NCBI RefSeq assembly: GCF_013414345.1 | Contig: NZ_CP058670.1 | Location: 1,612,001 to 1,676,000, forward strand | Direction of reading: 5' to 3' | Length of the DNA stretch: 64,000 bases | Origin: Microcella indica | Lineage (GTDB): Bacteria; Actinomycetota; Actinomycetes; Actinomycetales; Microbacteriaceae | Part shown: one piece after another, positions 7,853 through 16,520 of the stretch | How positions within the stretch are numbered: position 1 is the first letter of the stretch | Layout: the number at the start of each line of letters is the position of its first letter | Translations under genes and position numbers: made by a program | Notes under the pieces: model-generated | Seen by the model: the letters and a program-made list of their open reading frames with translations, nothing else | What the model was told of the DNA's origin: nothing | Database searches by the model: none

Positions 7853-8455
7853 CTAGAAGGGCTGATCGACCGGCAGGCCCGTGCGCAGCTCGGCAGGAAG
7901 GTGCCCGAGGTCGTTGTGCGTCACGAGAACAGGCGGCTTCGCCGAGCGGACCCTGATGATCGTCAGCCCGCAGTTGGCCTGGTTGACACCCATCCAGCGC
8001 CAGGCGGGGGCTCCGAAGACCTCCCGCACGAACCAGGCGATGACGAAGTTGTGCGTGATGAGCAGCTCGTGCCGGTCATCCCGCGAGGGCGACAGCCACT
8101 CGGCGACCGCGTCGGCCATCTGCGCCTCGCCCGCGACGATCTCCTCCTCCGTCACGCCGCCGAAGAACGACTCGAAGGCGTGCGGCATGTCGGCGGTGGG
8201 GCCGGTCGGGATGCAGTCCATGAGCAGAGCCGAGATCTCGGGCTCCATCGCCGGCATGAGCTCGGTCATGTATGAGGCCGTCTCGACAGCCCGCTGGAGG
8301 GGCGAGGTGTGCACGCTCGCGAAGGGAACCCCGCTCAGGCGCTCGGCGATCGCCCGCGCCTGGCGCTGACCGCGACCGCTCAGGGGCCCGTCGGGAAGCC
8401 CATGCTCGGCATCCTGCTGCTCCCCATGACGAATCAGGTACACGTACCGCGACAC
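7853..8455 (-). CDS. Histidine phosphatase (phosphoglycerate-mutase-like) family protein
   Basis: 200 aa. LIRHGEQ carries the phospho-accepting His, followed by SPLQRAVET with the second conserved Arg and ITHNF with the second catalytic His. The GTG at 8455 is preceded by AAAGGAG, which decides the start against longer readings. Substrate cannot be assigned: this superfamily holds mutases, sugar phosphatases and protein phosphatases. Divergent from a TetR regulator with a strong palindrome in between (8526-8547). Confidence 0.88.
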   Translation of the reverse strand: MSRYVYLIRHGEQQDAEHGLPDGPLSGRGQRQARAIAERLSGVPFASVHTSPLQRAVETASYMTELMPAMEPEISALLMDCIPTGPTADMPHAFESFFGGVTEEEIVAGEAQMADAVAEWLSPSRDDRHELLITHNFVIAWFVREVFGAPAWRWMGVNQANCGLTIIRVRSAKPPVLVTHNDLGHLPAELRTGLPVDQPF

Positions 8456-8525
8456 AACGCTCAACTCCTTTGACGACCCCGTCGAGCCTAGGCCATGCGC
8501 GCACCGTCCCCCCGGACAGTTCTGC

Positions 8526-8547
8526 GGACAGACAACCTTGTCTGTCC
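8526..8547. promoter_or_regulatory. Palindromic operator, probable TetR site
   Basis: Arms GGACAGACAA and TTGTCTGTCC are a perfect 10-bp inverted repeat around CC. It lies in the 173-bp gap between the histidine phosphatase start (8455) and the TetR start (8629). A TACAGT hexamer (8555-8560) follows just downstream, so bound regulator would overlap the TetR gene's own promoter. Autoregulation is the simple reading; control of the divergent phosphatase is possible. Confidence 0.7.
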
Positions 8548-8628
8548 CCTCTGCTACAGTTGTCCAGACGCCCTCCCCCCGAACGGCGTCCAGACGGCAC
8601 TGTCGCCGCACGAACAAGGAGGCACGCC

Positions 8629-9231
8629 GTGTCGGTCACTACCCCCCTCGCGCCGACGCGGCGTGTCGCCCCCGCGAAGGCGCGCATCCTGGAGACCGCG
8701 ATCACGCGCTTCTACCAGGACGGCATCCGCAGCGTCGGCGTCGACCGGCTGATCGAGGAGTCCTCGGTCACGAAGGCGACCTTCTACAAGCACTACGGCT
8801 CGAAAGACCGCCTGATCAGGGACTACGTCGACGCCCTCGCTCATCGGGCCCTGGACGACTTCGATGAGCGCGCGAGCGAGGCCTCCACGCCCGAGCAGCT
8901 GCTGCGGGCATGGACCGACCACCTCGTCGACTACGTGCACGGCGACACCTTCCGGGGCGACCCCTTCCTCAACGCCGCGGCCGAGTTCGCCGACCCCGCG
9001 CATCCCGTGCGCGAGCGCATCACCGAGCACTTCGAGACCATGACGGAGCGGTTCGCGAGCGTGCTCGAGCGACTCGGCCACCCCATGCCGGGAGCCGCTG
9101 CCGATCGCCTCCTCCTCGCGACCCTCGGCCTCGAGGCGTGGAGCTACACGGGCGACGTCATCGCGGCCTCCGCGGCCTTCCGCAGCGCCGTCGACCGCCT
9201 CATCGCCGAAGCCACGACCACGCCCCTGTGA
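8629..9231 (+). CDS. TetR/AcrR family transcriptional regulator
   Basis: 200 aa from a GTG behind AAGGAGG (8616-8622). N-terminal helix-turn-helix: ARILETAITRFYQDGIRSVGVDRLI then SSVTKATFYKHYGSKDRLI, the TetR recognition helix. The C-terminal domain resembles the regulators of oxidoreductase or efflux genes but has no diagnostic ligand motif. The palindrome 82 bp upstream is its likely operator. The aldo/keto reductase on the opposite strand is convergent and therefore not under this promoter. Confidence 0.92.
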   Translation: MSVTTPLAPTRRVAPAKARILETAITRFYQDGIRSVGVDRLIEESSVTKATFYKHYGSKDRLIRDYVDALAHRALDDFDERASEASTPEQLLRAWTDHLVDYVHGDTFRGDPFLNAAAEFADPAHPVRERITEHFETMTERFASVLERLGHPMPGAAADRLLLATLGLEAWSYTGDVIAASAAFRSAVDRLIAEATTTPL

Positions 9232-9264
9232 GGCGGTCGTCCGCACACGCGAGCGTCGGCCGAG

Positions 9265-10245
9265 CTACTCGCTCACCCGGTCCAGCTCGGTGAGCTGCTG
9301 GCGACTGAGCAGCAGGTGAGGCGCGGCCATCGCGACGTCGAGCTGAGCGGGCGCGCTCACCGACACGACGGGCGCGACGATGTGCGGGCGACTCAGCAGC
9401 CAGGCGAGCGACACCGTTGCCACCGCGCTCTGCGTGTCGGCCGCGATGCGGTCGATTGCGTGCAGAATGCGCAGGTTGCGGCGCGTGAGCATCGCGGCGA
9501 CCTCCCGGCCGCGACGATGCCGCTCCAGATCGGCGCGCGTGCGGTACTTGCCCGAGAGGAACCCCGAGGCGAGCGCGAATCGCGGCATCACGCCCAGGTC
9601 CAGCTGGGCGGCCACGCGAGCGAGCTGCGCCTCGTACTCCTCACGGTGCACGAGGTTGTAGTGCTGCTGCAGGGCGACCATGTGGGCGACGCCGGACTGC
9701 GCCGCCGCGATGCGCGCTTCGATCAGCCGGTTGCCGGTGTGGTCGCTGCCGCCGAAGTAGCGCACCTTACCCGAGCGGATGAGCTCATCCACGGCGAGCA
9801 GCGTCTCGTCGAAGGGAACCGACGGGTCGTCGATGTGCAGGTACAGCAGGTCGATCGCGTCGACGCGCAACCTCTGCAGCGACTGCTCGACGGCGCGCTC
9901 GATCGACCGGGCGGAGAGACCCGGGTTGTCGGGGTTCTTGCCGACCTTGGTCGCGATGGTGAAGGCGTCGCGGTCGCTGCGGCCGTGCATCCAGTTGCCG
10001 ATCATGATCTCGCTGCGCCCGCCGGCGTAGGAGTCAGCAGTGTCGATGTAGGTGCCGCCGAGCTCGGCGAAGCGGTCGAGGATGCCCGTGGTCGTCGGCC
10101 CATCGGCCGTCCATCCGAAGACGGTGCCGCTGAGCGCGAGGGGGAAGACGCTGAGCTCGCTCGGCCCGATGCGGCGCGGGAGAGGCGTCGGCCCGGTTTC
10201 CAGCGCGACGGCACCCGGCTCGGGGGCGCTCGTGCGGTCGTTCAC
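9265..10245 (-). CDS. Aldo/keto reductase
   Basis: 326 aa NAD(P)H-dependent (beta/alpha)8-barrel oxidoreductase. Catalytic residues are visible: Asp and Tyr in YIDTADSYAGGRSE, Lys in IATKVG and His in LLYLHIDD. The closest-looking subgroup is the AKR11/12-like family often annotated as sugar or voltage-channel-beta-like reductases. GTG start at 10245 with no clear Shine-Dalgarno; an unannotated leader of about 200 bp precedes it. Substrate unknown. Confidence 0.92.
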   Translation of the reverse strand: MNDRTSAPEPGAVALETGPTPLPRRIGPSELSVFPLALSGTVFGWTADGPTTTGILDRFAELGGTYIDTADSYAGGRSEIMIGNWMHGRSDRDAFTIATKVGKNPDNPGLSARSIERAVEQSLQRLRVDAIDLLYLHIDDPSVPFDETLLAVDELIRSGKVRYFGGSDHTGNRLIEARIAAAQSGVAHMVALQQHYNLVHREEYEAQLARVAAQLDLGVMPRFALASGFLSGKYRTRADLERHRRGREVAAMLTRRNLRILHAIDRIAADTQSAVATVSLAWLLSRPHIVAPVVSVSAPAQLDVAMAAPHLLLSRQQLTELDRVSE

Positions 10246-10382
10246 GCTGCTGCGTCTTTCTCGGTGCCCGAAGAGGGGGCTCCGTGGTCGATGATGCGAG
10301 GGTAGCGCGCGGCGGAGGTCGACCCCGCCAGAGGCTCACGATCGTTACCGTGCCGTGTTGCGCACTGCCGACGCCGAAGAGC

Positions 10383-10425
10383 GCTGCGGGCGAGAGCGCA
10401 CCGGGGGTGCGATCCCGCCCGCAGC
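10383..10425 (-). terminator. Nested hairpin downstream of the rhodopsin gene
   Basis: Outer 10-bp stem GCTGCGGGCG/CGCCCGCAGC encloses an inner stem CGCACC/GGTGCG with loop GGG. It lies 30 bp after the rhodopsin stop codon on the minus strand. There is no strong T-tract, so termination rather than mRNA 3'-end protection is only probable. The rest of the 209-bp gap to the aldo/keto reductase holds nothing else recognisable. Confidence 0.55.
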
Positions 10426-10454
10426 ATCAGTTGAGCCAGGGTGATGCGGAGCGC

Positions 10455-11201
10455 CTAGACGCCCTGCACCTTCTTGACGCCCGCAGTCTCCTCGACGCTG
10501 GTCTGCTTGGCCGCGCGCACGGCGACGATGCCGAAGCCGACCTTGTTGAGCACGTCCGCGATCACGTAGATGATCGCGGCGACGCCGATCGCGAGGGCCG
10601 CGTCGCCGCCGCTGACCTCGATGAACTCCTGCGTCGCGGTTCCGATCGGGTAGATCGACCAGCCCACGATGACGAACCACTTCATGATCGTCACCGCGCG
10701 CTTGACGTGCGCGGGGCCCGTCGACACGTTCACCGTGAAGACGATGTACACGATGTAGAGCCACGCGAGCACGGAGAGGATGAAGAAGATGTAGTTGCCG
10801 GCCGATCCGGGCTCGCCCACCTCACCCAGGTATCCGAACACGATCATCGCGATGTCGGCGATGATGAGCTTCGTCAGGAGACCCTTCTTGAGCGCTCCGG
10901 CGATCGCGACGATGAGAGCGAACTCCACGAGCAGGAGCGGCGTCGTGAGCAACCAGTCGATGTAGCGCAGCGGCAGGGTGGCTTCGATGTCGTCGGACGT
11001 GGCGTTGCCGCCCGGGAACAGCACGACGTCCTTCATGACGTAGTACATGATCGCGGGGATGAACGTGATGACCGCCGCGTAGGTGGCCACCGACCTCAGT
11101 TCGGGCTTGAGGTCATTGCGCTCGAGGTAGAACGACAGGGTGCCGGCCGCCAAGGCGACGAAACCGAGCATGAAAAAGGCCTGGACGACTTGGATGTCCA
11201 C
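10455..11201 (-). CDS. Microbial rhodopsin, proteorhodopsin-like light-driven proton pump
   Basis: 248 aa, seven membrane helices. Helix C RYIDWLLTTPLLLVEF gives Arg79, Asp82 (counterion and proton acceptor), Thr86 and Glu93 (donor), the DTE motif of proton pumps. Leu90 is at the tuning site where Leu gives green absorption. VGWSIYPIG is helix F and Lys220 in ADVLNKVGFG binds retinal. The His of helix B that pairs with the counterion in proteorhodopsins appears to be Met52. The GTG at 11201 is the start: AAGGAG precedes it, and longer readings add a non-membrane segment. No retinal or carotenoid synthesis gene is in the window, so retinal must come from elsewhere. Confidence 0.95.
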   Translation of the reverse strand: MDIQVVQAFFMLGFVALAAGTLSFYLERNDLKPELRSVATYAAVITFIPAIMYYVMKDVVLFPGGNATSDDIEATLPLRYIDWLLTTPLLLVEFALIVAIAGALKKGLLTKLIIADIAMIVFGYLGEVGEPGSAGNYIFFILSVLAWLYIVYIVFTVNVSTGPAHVKRAVTIMKWFVIVGWSIYPIGTATQEFIEVSGGDAALAIGVAAIIYVIADVLNKVGFGIVAVRAAKQTSVEETAGVKKVQGV

Positions 11202-11226
11202 AATTCTCCTTCGAATGGCGCCGACC

Positions 11227-11243
11227 GTCCGCGGAGCGCGGAC
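11227..11243 (-). promoter_or_regulatory. 5' leader hairpin of the rhodopsin gene
   Basis: Perfect 7-bp stem GTCCGCG/CGCGGAC with a 3-base loop, ending 25 nt before the GTG start at 11201. Upstream of it (about 11260-11285) is an AT-rich stretch, uncommon in this DNA, that probably contains the promoter (TATTCA-like box). The remaining gap up to 11446 shows no gene. Confidence 0.4.
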
Positions 11244-11446
11244 CGACAGCGTGCAGAGTGAATACGATGAATTTTCATTCTTCGACACACACTGGGAACG
11301 GGACCAGTGCGTTTCGGAGCATTGCTGGCTCTACGTCGCTAACCGGCACTGCGAGCAGGGAGTTCGCCGGGAGTCGGTGGCGCGTTGGCTGACAGCCCCG
11401 GCCGGTCCGCACCGGCGGCGGACGCTGCCTCGCCCTTGCGCGCGTT

Positions 11447-11480
11447 TGAACAAGCGTTTAGGATGCTGAACATGCGTTCA
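11447..11480 (+). promoter_or_regulatory. Twin operator-like repeats upstream of the TetR/ABC exporter operon
   Basis: Two 14-bp half-palindromes: TGAACAAGCGTTTA (11447-11460) and TGAACATGCGTTCA (11467-11480), exactly 20 bp apart, that is two helical turns on one face. The second is a perfect TGAAC/GTTCA palindrome and covers the start codon of the TetR gene. TNAAC-N4-GTTNA is a common TetR half-site style, so this is the likely autoregulatory operator. Confidence 0.65.
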
Positions 11481-12146
11481 CCCAACCCCGACCTCACGAC
11501 GCGCGCCCGCATTCGGCATGCCGCGCTCGCGCTGTTCGGCGCACACGGCTTCGACGGCACGAGCGTGCGGGCGATCGCCGCGAGCGCCGGCGTGAGCGCC
11601 GCCCTCGTCATGCACCACTTCGGCAGCAAGGAAGCGCTGCGCGCAGCGTGCGACGCCGCCATCGTCGACGAGATCATGGGGCGCAAGGAGAGCATGCTGA
11701 GCGAGGGCGACCTCTCGAGCACGATGCGCCGCTGGCTCGCCGACATCGACACCTTCCGCCCGAGCCTCGACTACCTCGCGCGCATGATCATCGACGGCGG
11801 GGAGGCGGGGCAGGGCCTCTTCGACCAGCTCGTCGACCGCACCGAGGCGATGATCAGCCAGGGCGTGGCGGAGGGCATCATGACCGCGCCGAGCGACCTG
11901 CGCACCACGGCCGTGATCGTCGCATCCCACGGCATCATGCCCCTCCTGCTCGAGCGACATATCGGGCGCGCTCTCGGCGGCACAGGTCTCGGCGGCACAG
12001 GTCTCAGCGGCTCCGGCCTCAGCCTCGACGTCGTGCGGCGCCTCACCCTCCCGACCCTCGAGCTCTACACCCACGGGCTCTACGCGGACGATTCCGCACT
12101 CTCCGCCGCACGAGCGGCACTGCAGGAAAGGACACCAGGGGAATGA
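11472..12146 (+). CDS. TetR family regulator of the adjacent ABC exporter
   Basis: 224 aa. HTH: RARIRHAALALFGAHGFDGTSVRAIAASAGVSAALVMHHFGSKEAL. The ATG at 11472 has AGGA 8 nt upstream; an in-frame ATG at 11463 lacks a ribosome site. Residues near 169-183 are a short Gly/Leu/Ser repeat encoded by 15-bp tandem units at 11976-12020. It overlaps the ABC ATPase gene by 4 bases (ATGA), which makes it the first gene of a regulator-ATPase-permease operon and the likely repressor of it. Confidence 0.92.
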   Translation: MRSPNPDLTTRARIRHAALALFGAHGFDGTSVRAIAASAGVSAALVMHHFGSKEALRAACDAAIVDEIMGRKESMLSEGDLSSTMRRWLADIDTFRPSLDYLARMIIDGGEAGQGLFDQLVDRTEAMISQGVAEGIMTAPSDLRTTAVIVASHGIMPLLLERHIGRALGGTGLGGTGLSGSGLSLDVVRRLTLPTLELYTHGLYADDSALSAARAALQERTPGE

Positions 12147-13093
12147 CCCCAGCCATCGACATCTCGGCGCTCACGAAGCGCTACGGACGCACCACCGCCC
12201 TCCACGGCGTCGATCTCGCGATCGAGCCCGGGCGCGTGTTCGGCGTCATCGGCCCGAACGGGGCCGGCAAGACCACGACCATGCGGATTCTGCTCGACAT
12301 CATCCGCCCGACCTCCGGCACGGTGCGCGTGCTCGGCGAGGACCCCCGGGAGGCCGGGCCCGCACTGCGTCGTCGCATCGGATACCTGCCGGGTGAGCTC
12401 GCGATGGACACGCGTGTGAGCGGCCGAGGCCTCCTGACCCACTACGCGCACCTCAACGGGTCGAGCGATCGCGCGCGCATCTCCGCGCTCGCCGAGCGCC
12501 TCGGGCTCGACCTCGGGCGACCCGTGCGCTCGCTCAGCAAGGGCAACAAGCAGAAGGTCGGGCTCGTGCAGGCCTTCGCCCACTCCCCCGACCTCCTGGT
12601 GCTCGACGAGCCCACGAGCGGGCTCGACCCGCTCGTGCAGCAGGAGTTCCTCTCGATGGTGCGCGAGGCCAGGGCCGCCGGCCAGACGGTGTTCTTGAGC
12701 TCGCACGTCATCAGCGAGATCGAGCAGGTCGCCGACGAGGTCGCCGTCCTGCGCGACGGCCGCATCATCGACGTGAGCACGGTGGAGCGGCTGCGCGCCG
12801 CCGCCCTGCGCGACATCCGTGTGACGGTGCCGTCCGCGGCGGGCGAGACCTTCGCGGCGGAGCTCACGCGCCTCGACTCGGCGCACGACGTCACCGTCGC
12901 GGCGTCGGCGGAAGGAGACCTCGTGAGCGCGCGCCTGCGCGACGGCATTCCGGCCTTCCTGGCCGCGCTCTCCGGAACGGAGGTGCTCGACCTCGTCGTG
13001 CAGGAGCCCGACCTCGAGCGAGCGGTGCTGCAGTTCTACGGCGGCGACACCGGCGGTTCCGCCGGCAGCCAGGCCGAGGAGGTGTCGGCATGA
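12143..13093 (+). CDS. ABC exporter ATP-binding subunit
   Basis: 316 aa. Walker A GPNGAGKTT, Q-loop, signature LSKGNKQK (a variant of LSGGQ frequent in drug/antibiotic exporters of the CcmA/DrrA kind), Walker B LLVLDEPTSGLD and switch His in SSHVISE. A C-terminal domain of about 90 residues follows, also typical of DrrA-like subunits. Overlaps the permease start by 4 bases. Export substrate unknown; a hydrophobic drug or lipid is the usual guess for this class. Confidence 0.93.
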   Translation: MTPAIDISALTKRYGRTTALHGVDLAIEPGRVFGVIGPNGAGKTTTMRILLDIIRPTSGTVRVLGEDPREAGPALRRRIGYLPGELAMDTRVSGRGLLTHYAHLNGSSDRARISALAERLGLDLGRPVRSLSKGNKQKVGLVQAFAHSPDLLVLDEPTSGLDPLVQQEFLSMVREARAAGQTVFLSSHVISEIEQVADEVAVLRDGRIIDVSTVERLRAAALRDIRVTVPSAAGETFAAELTRLDSAHDVTVAASAEGDLVSARLRDGIPAFLAALSGTEVLDLVVQEPDLERAVLQFYGGDTGGSAGSQAEEVSA

Positions 13094-13884
13094 GCGCCCT
13101 CCCCCTGTTCCGCCGTGCCCTCGCCGACTCGTGGCGCGGCCTCCTCGGCTGGATGCTCGGCCTCGCGGCCGTCGTGGGCATGTACCTGCCCCTCTACCCG
13201 TCGATCGGCGGCAACCCGGAGTTCATCGCGATCATCGAGAGCCTGCCGCCGGAGCTCGTGACCGCCCTGAGCTACGACCAGATCACCACCGGTTCGGGCT
13301 ACACGCTCGGCACCGTGCACGGCCTCATCGGCTTCGTGCTGCTGACCATCGCCGCCGTCGGCTGGGGCGCGAGCGCCATCGCCGGCGACGAGGAGCGCGG
13401 CACGCTCGAGCTCACCCTCGCGCACGGGGTGAGCCGGCACCAGCTCGTGCTCGAGCGCCTCGCGGCGATCGTCGTCAAGCTCGTCGCCCTCACGGCGTGG
13501 GTCACGCTCCTCGTGGCCGCTCTCAACGGGCCGAGCGAGCTCGACATCAGCACCGAGGGCATACTGGCCGGCGGGGTGGCCCTGCTCGGCACCGGTCTCG
13601 TGACGGCGACGATCGGGCTCATGGCCGGCGCTCTCACCGGGCGGCGCATGATCGCGATCGGCGCGGGGGCAGGAATCGCGGTGCTCGGGTACGCGCTCAA
13701 CGCGCTCGGCAACCAGAACAGCGACCTGGAGTGGCTGCACGCCCTCTCGCCCTACCAGTGGGCGTACGGCACGAACCCGCTCGAGAGCGGGTTCGACGCG
13801 AGCGTGGGGCTGCTCTACGCCGTCGCAGCGCTCGCCAGCGCGGTGGCCGTGCTCGCCTTCCGGCGGCGCGACGTGGGCGTGTAG
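13090..13884 (+). CDS. ABC-2 type exporter permease
   Basis: 264 aa with about six membrane helices and large outer loops. The segment SAIAGDEERGTLELTLAHGVSRHQLVLERL is the cytoplasmic coupling loop found in ABC-2 permeases (DEERGTLE). The sequence ends in RRRDVGV. Translated from the ATGA overlap with the ATPase gene; both need each other to form the exporter. The operon ends at the hairpin 13907-13951. Confidence 0.9.
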   Translation: MSALPLFRRALADSWRGLLGWMLGLAAVVGMYLPLYPSIGGNPEFIAIIESLPPELVTALSYDQITTGSGYTLGTVHGLIGFVLLTIAAVGWGASAIAGDEERGTLELTLAHGVSRHQLVLERLAAIVVKLVALTAWVTLLVAALNGPSELDISTEGILAGGVALLGTGLVTATIGLMAGALTGRRMIAIGAGAGIAVLGYALNALGNQNSDLEWLHALSPYQWAYGTNPLESGFDASVGLLYAVAALASAVAVLAFRRRDVGV

Positions 13885-13906
13885 CGCTCCCCGACCGCGG
13901 CCGCGA

Positions 13907-13951
13907 ACGACGGATGCCCGCCCCGATCACTCGGGGCGGGCATCCTGTCGT
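13907..13951. terminator. Strong bidirectional terminator hairpin
   Basis: A 15-bp perfect stem (left arm 13912-13926, right arm 13931-13945) with loop TCAC, extended by ACGAC/GTCGT after one bulged base. It stands between the convergent ends of the ABC permease (13884) and pnp (13972) and can serve both. Confidence 0.8.
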
Positions 13952-13971
13952 TCTGCGGGAGCGAGCGGCGG

Positions 13972-16239
13972 TTAGCCGTCCTCGCCCTCGGCGGGCACGT
14001 CGCCACCCTCGCCCTCGGCGAGCACCGGGGCGAGCGAGAGCTTGCCGCGGTCGTCGGTCTTCGTGATCTCGACGAGGATCTTCTGACCCACGCCCAGCAC
14101 ATCCTCGACGTTCTCCACACGCTTGCCACCGGCGAGCTTGCGCACCTCGCTGATGTGCAGGAGGCCGTCCTTGCCCGGGAGGAGCGAGACGAACGCACCG
14201 AAGGCGGCGATCTTGACGACCGTGCCCAGGTACTGCTCGCCGACCTCCGGGTTGACGGGGTTCGCGATCGCGTTGACCTGCAGGCGGGCAGCCTCGGCCG
14301 AGGGGCCGTCGACCGCACCGATGTAGACGGTGCCGTTCTCCTCGATGGAGATCTGCGCACCCGTCTCATCCTGGATCGAGTTGATCGTCTTGCCCTTGGG
14401 CCCGATGAGCTCGCCGATCTTGTCGACGGGGATCTGCACGCTGATGACGCGGGGCGCCGTGGGCGCCATCTCGTCGGGAGCGTCGATCGCCTGGTGCATG
14501 ACGTCGAGGATCGCGTGGCGGGCCTCGCGAGCCTGCGTGAGCGCACCCTGCAGCACCGACGACGGGATGCCGTCGAGCTTCGTGTCGAGCTGGATCGCCG
14601 TCACGAACTCGCGCGTACCGGCGACCTTGAAGTCCATGTCGCCGAGGGCATCCTCGGCGCCGAGGATGTCGGTGAGGGCCGCGTAGCGGGTCTCACCATC
14701 CACGACGTCGCTGATGAGGCCCATCGCGATGCCCGCGACAGGCGCCTTGAGGGGCACACCCGCGTTGAGCAGCGAGAGGGTCGACGCGCAGACGGAGCCC
14801 ATGGAGGTCGAGCCGTTCGAGCTCAGCGCCTCGGAGACCTGACGGATCGCGTAAGGGAACTCCTCGCGGCTCGGCAGCACCGGTACGAGAGCGCGCTCGG
14901 CGAGGAAGCCGTGCCCGATCTCGCGACGCTTGGGGCTGCCCACACGGCCGGTCTCGCCGGTCGAGTACGGCGGGAAGTTGTAGTGGTGCATGTACCGCTT
15001 GCTCGTGACCGGACCGAGCGAGTCGATCTGCTGCTCGAGCTTGAGCATGTTGAGCGTCGTGACGCCCAGGATCTGCGTCTCGCCGCGCTGGAACACGGCC
15101 GAGCCGTGCACGCGCGGGATGACCTGCACCTCGGCGTCGAGCGCGCGGATATCCGCGAGCCCGCGACCGTCGATGCGCACGCCCTCGGTGAGCACGCGCT
15201 GGCGCATGATCTGCTTCGAGACCGACTTGTAGGCGGCGCTGAAGTCCTTCAGTGCCTCCTCGTCGAGTTCGCCCGCGGCGACCTTGCCCTCGATCGCGAC
15301 CTTGGTGCGCGCCTTGAGCTCGTCGTCGGCCGTCTGACGCTCGACCTTGTCGGCGATCTGGTAGACCTTCGCGAGCTCGTCGTGCGCGAGCGCGTCGACC
15401 GCGGAATACAGCTCGTCGCTGTAGCTGAGGAAGACCGGGTAGTCCTGGATCTCCTTCGCCGACTGCGCGGCGAGCTCCTGCTGCGCCTTGGCGAGCTTCA
15501 TGATGAAGGGCTTCGAGGCCTCGAGGCCCTCGGCCACGACGTCCTCGCTCGGCTTCACGGCGCCGCCCTGGATGAGGCCCCAGCTGTTCTCGGTGGCCTC
15601 GGCCTCGACCATCGTGATCGCGACATCCTCGCTGCCATCGGCAGCCGTCACGACGCGGCCGGCGACGATGATGTCGAAGACGGCCTCCTCGAGCTCGTGG
15701 TGCTTGGGGAACGCGACCCACTGGCCACCCCCGTTGTTGTCGGGCATGAGCGCGAGGCGCACCGAGGCGATCGGGCCGCTGAAGGGCAGGCCCGAGATCT
15801 GGGTGGAGGCGCTCGCGGCGTTGATCGCGAGGGCGTCATAGAACTCGCCGGGAGCGATGCTCATGACCGTGATGACGATCTGCACCTCGTTGCGCAGTCC
15901 CGTGACGAACGTCGGGCGCAGCGGGCGGTCGATGAGGCGGCACACGAGGATCGCCTCGGTCGAGGGGCGACCCTCCCGGCGGAAGAACGAGCCGGGGATC
16001 TTGCCGGCGGCGTACGAGCGCTCCTCGACATCCACCGTGAGGGGGAAGAAGTCGAAGCCCTCGCGAGGGTGCTTGCCGGCGCTCGTCGCGCTCAGCAGCA
16101 TCGTCTCCTCGTCGAGGTACGCGGCCACGGCGCCCTGCGCCTGCTGCGCGAGACGACCGGTTTCGAATCGGACGGTGCGGGTGCCGTACTTGCCGTTGTC
16201 GAGCACGGCTTCGGCGAACTTGATTTCAGGACCTTCCAC
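13972..16239 (-). CDS. pnp: Polyribonucleotide nucleotidyltransferase (PNPase, GPSI)
   Basis: 755 aa. 3'-5' phosphorolytic exoribonuclease; in actinobacteria also a (p)ppGpp-synthesising GPSI-type enzyme. Two RNase PH domains (N-terminal [17 protein letters not shown]; second [18 protein letters not shown] with catalytic residues), a KH domain at [18 protein letters not shown], and an S1 domain at [27 protein letters not shown]. The GTG at 16239 has AAAGGAG upstream and the protein begins with the family's VEGPEI. Acidic tail [14 protein letters not shown]. rpsO, its usual neighbour, is 3.4 kb upstream with five genes in between. Confidence 0.97.
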   Translation of the reverse strand: MEGPEIKFAEAVLDNGKYGTRTVRFETGRLAQQAQGAVAAYLDEETMLLSATSAGKHPREGFDFFPLTVDVEERSYAAGKIPGSFFRREGRPSTEAILVCRLIDRPLRPTFVTGLRNEVQIVITVMSIAPGEFYDALAINAASASTQISGLPFSGPIASVRLALMPDNNGGGQWVAFPKHHELEEAVFDIIVAGRVVTAADGSEDVAITMVEAEATENSWGLIQGGAVKPSEDVVAEGLEASKPFIMKLAKAQQELAAQSAKEIQDYPVFLSYSDELYSAVDALAHDELAKVYQIADKVERQTADDELKARTKVAIEGKVAAGELDEEALKDFSAAYKSVSKQIMRQRVLTEGVRIDGRGLADIRALDAEVQVIPRVHGSAVFQRGETQILGVTTLNMLKLEQQIDSLGPVTSKRYMHHYNFPPYSTGETGRVGSPKRREIGHGFLAERALVPVLPSREEFPYAIRQVSEALSSNGSTSMGSVCASTLSLLNAGVPLKAPVAGIAMGLISDVVDGETRYAALTDILGAEDALGDMDFKVAGTREFVTAIQLDTKLDGIPSSVLQGALTQAREARHAILDVMHQAIDAPDEMAPTAPRVISVQIPVDKIGELIGPKGKTINSIQDETGAQISIEENGTVYIGAVDGPSAEAARLQVNAIANPVNPEVGEQYLGTVVKIAAFGAFVSLLPGKDGLLHISEVRKLAGGKRVENVEDVLGVGQKILVEITKTDDRGKLSLAPVLAEGEGGDVPAEGEDG

Positions 16240-16264
16240 GAGGTCTCTCTCCTTTGCGTCTGTG

Positions 16265-16293
16265 CGCACCCTCCCCGTATGGGAGGGCGTGCG
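16265..16293 (-). promoter_or_regulatory. Hairpin in the pnp 5' leader
   Basis: Stem CGCAC plus CCTCCC pairs with GGGAGG and GTGCG across a two-base bulge, loop CGTAT; it ends 25 nt before the pnp GTG. In E. coli a leader stem-loop lets RNase III and PNPase control pnp mRNA decay; the same role here is inference. The leader region from 16294 to 16520 contains no gene; a TACTGT-like -10 is visible on the minus strand near 16385-16390. Confidence 0.45.
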
Positions 16294-16520
16294 AGAACGC
16301 GCAGAGCAGGAGCGGGCAGGAAGGGACGGTGTCGGCGAGGGACGGTGTTGACGTGTGTCGCCGGACGTCTGTTTCTGGCCAACAGTAGACATCCACCGAA
16401 TCGAGAGAGTCGGGAGATCACCACCGGTGACCAGCTTCGAGCCGGCCTGCTCCGTGCGGTTTTCAGTTGATGGCGCAGGACTGCGCCGTCGCACAGGCTA
16501 CCAGCACGACTCGTGCGTTC

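Noticed and set aside
10455-11201. Heliorhodopsin or sodium-pump assignment for the rhodopsin
   Set aside because: Helix C has the DTE pattern of proton pumps and normal orientation motifs, not NDQ or heliorhodopsin features.
11467-11480. TGAACATGCGTTCA as a LexA box
   Set aside because: It matches the looser GAAC-N4-GTTC core, but lacks the outer TC/GA of the actinobacterial SOS box, and a degenerate copy 20 bp upstream fits TetR autoregulation better.
11648-13093. Very long open frames antisense to or fused across real genes (for example around 11.6-13.1, 13.1-14.1, 30.4-33.8, 37.3-40.7 kb)
   Set aside because: High GC removes stop codons from other frames; these frames are Arg/Ala/Pro-rich with no recognisable domains and cross well-supported genes.
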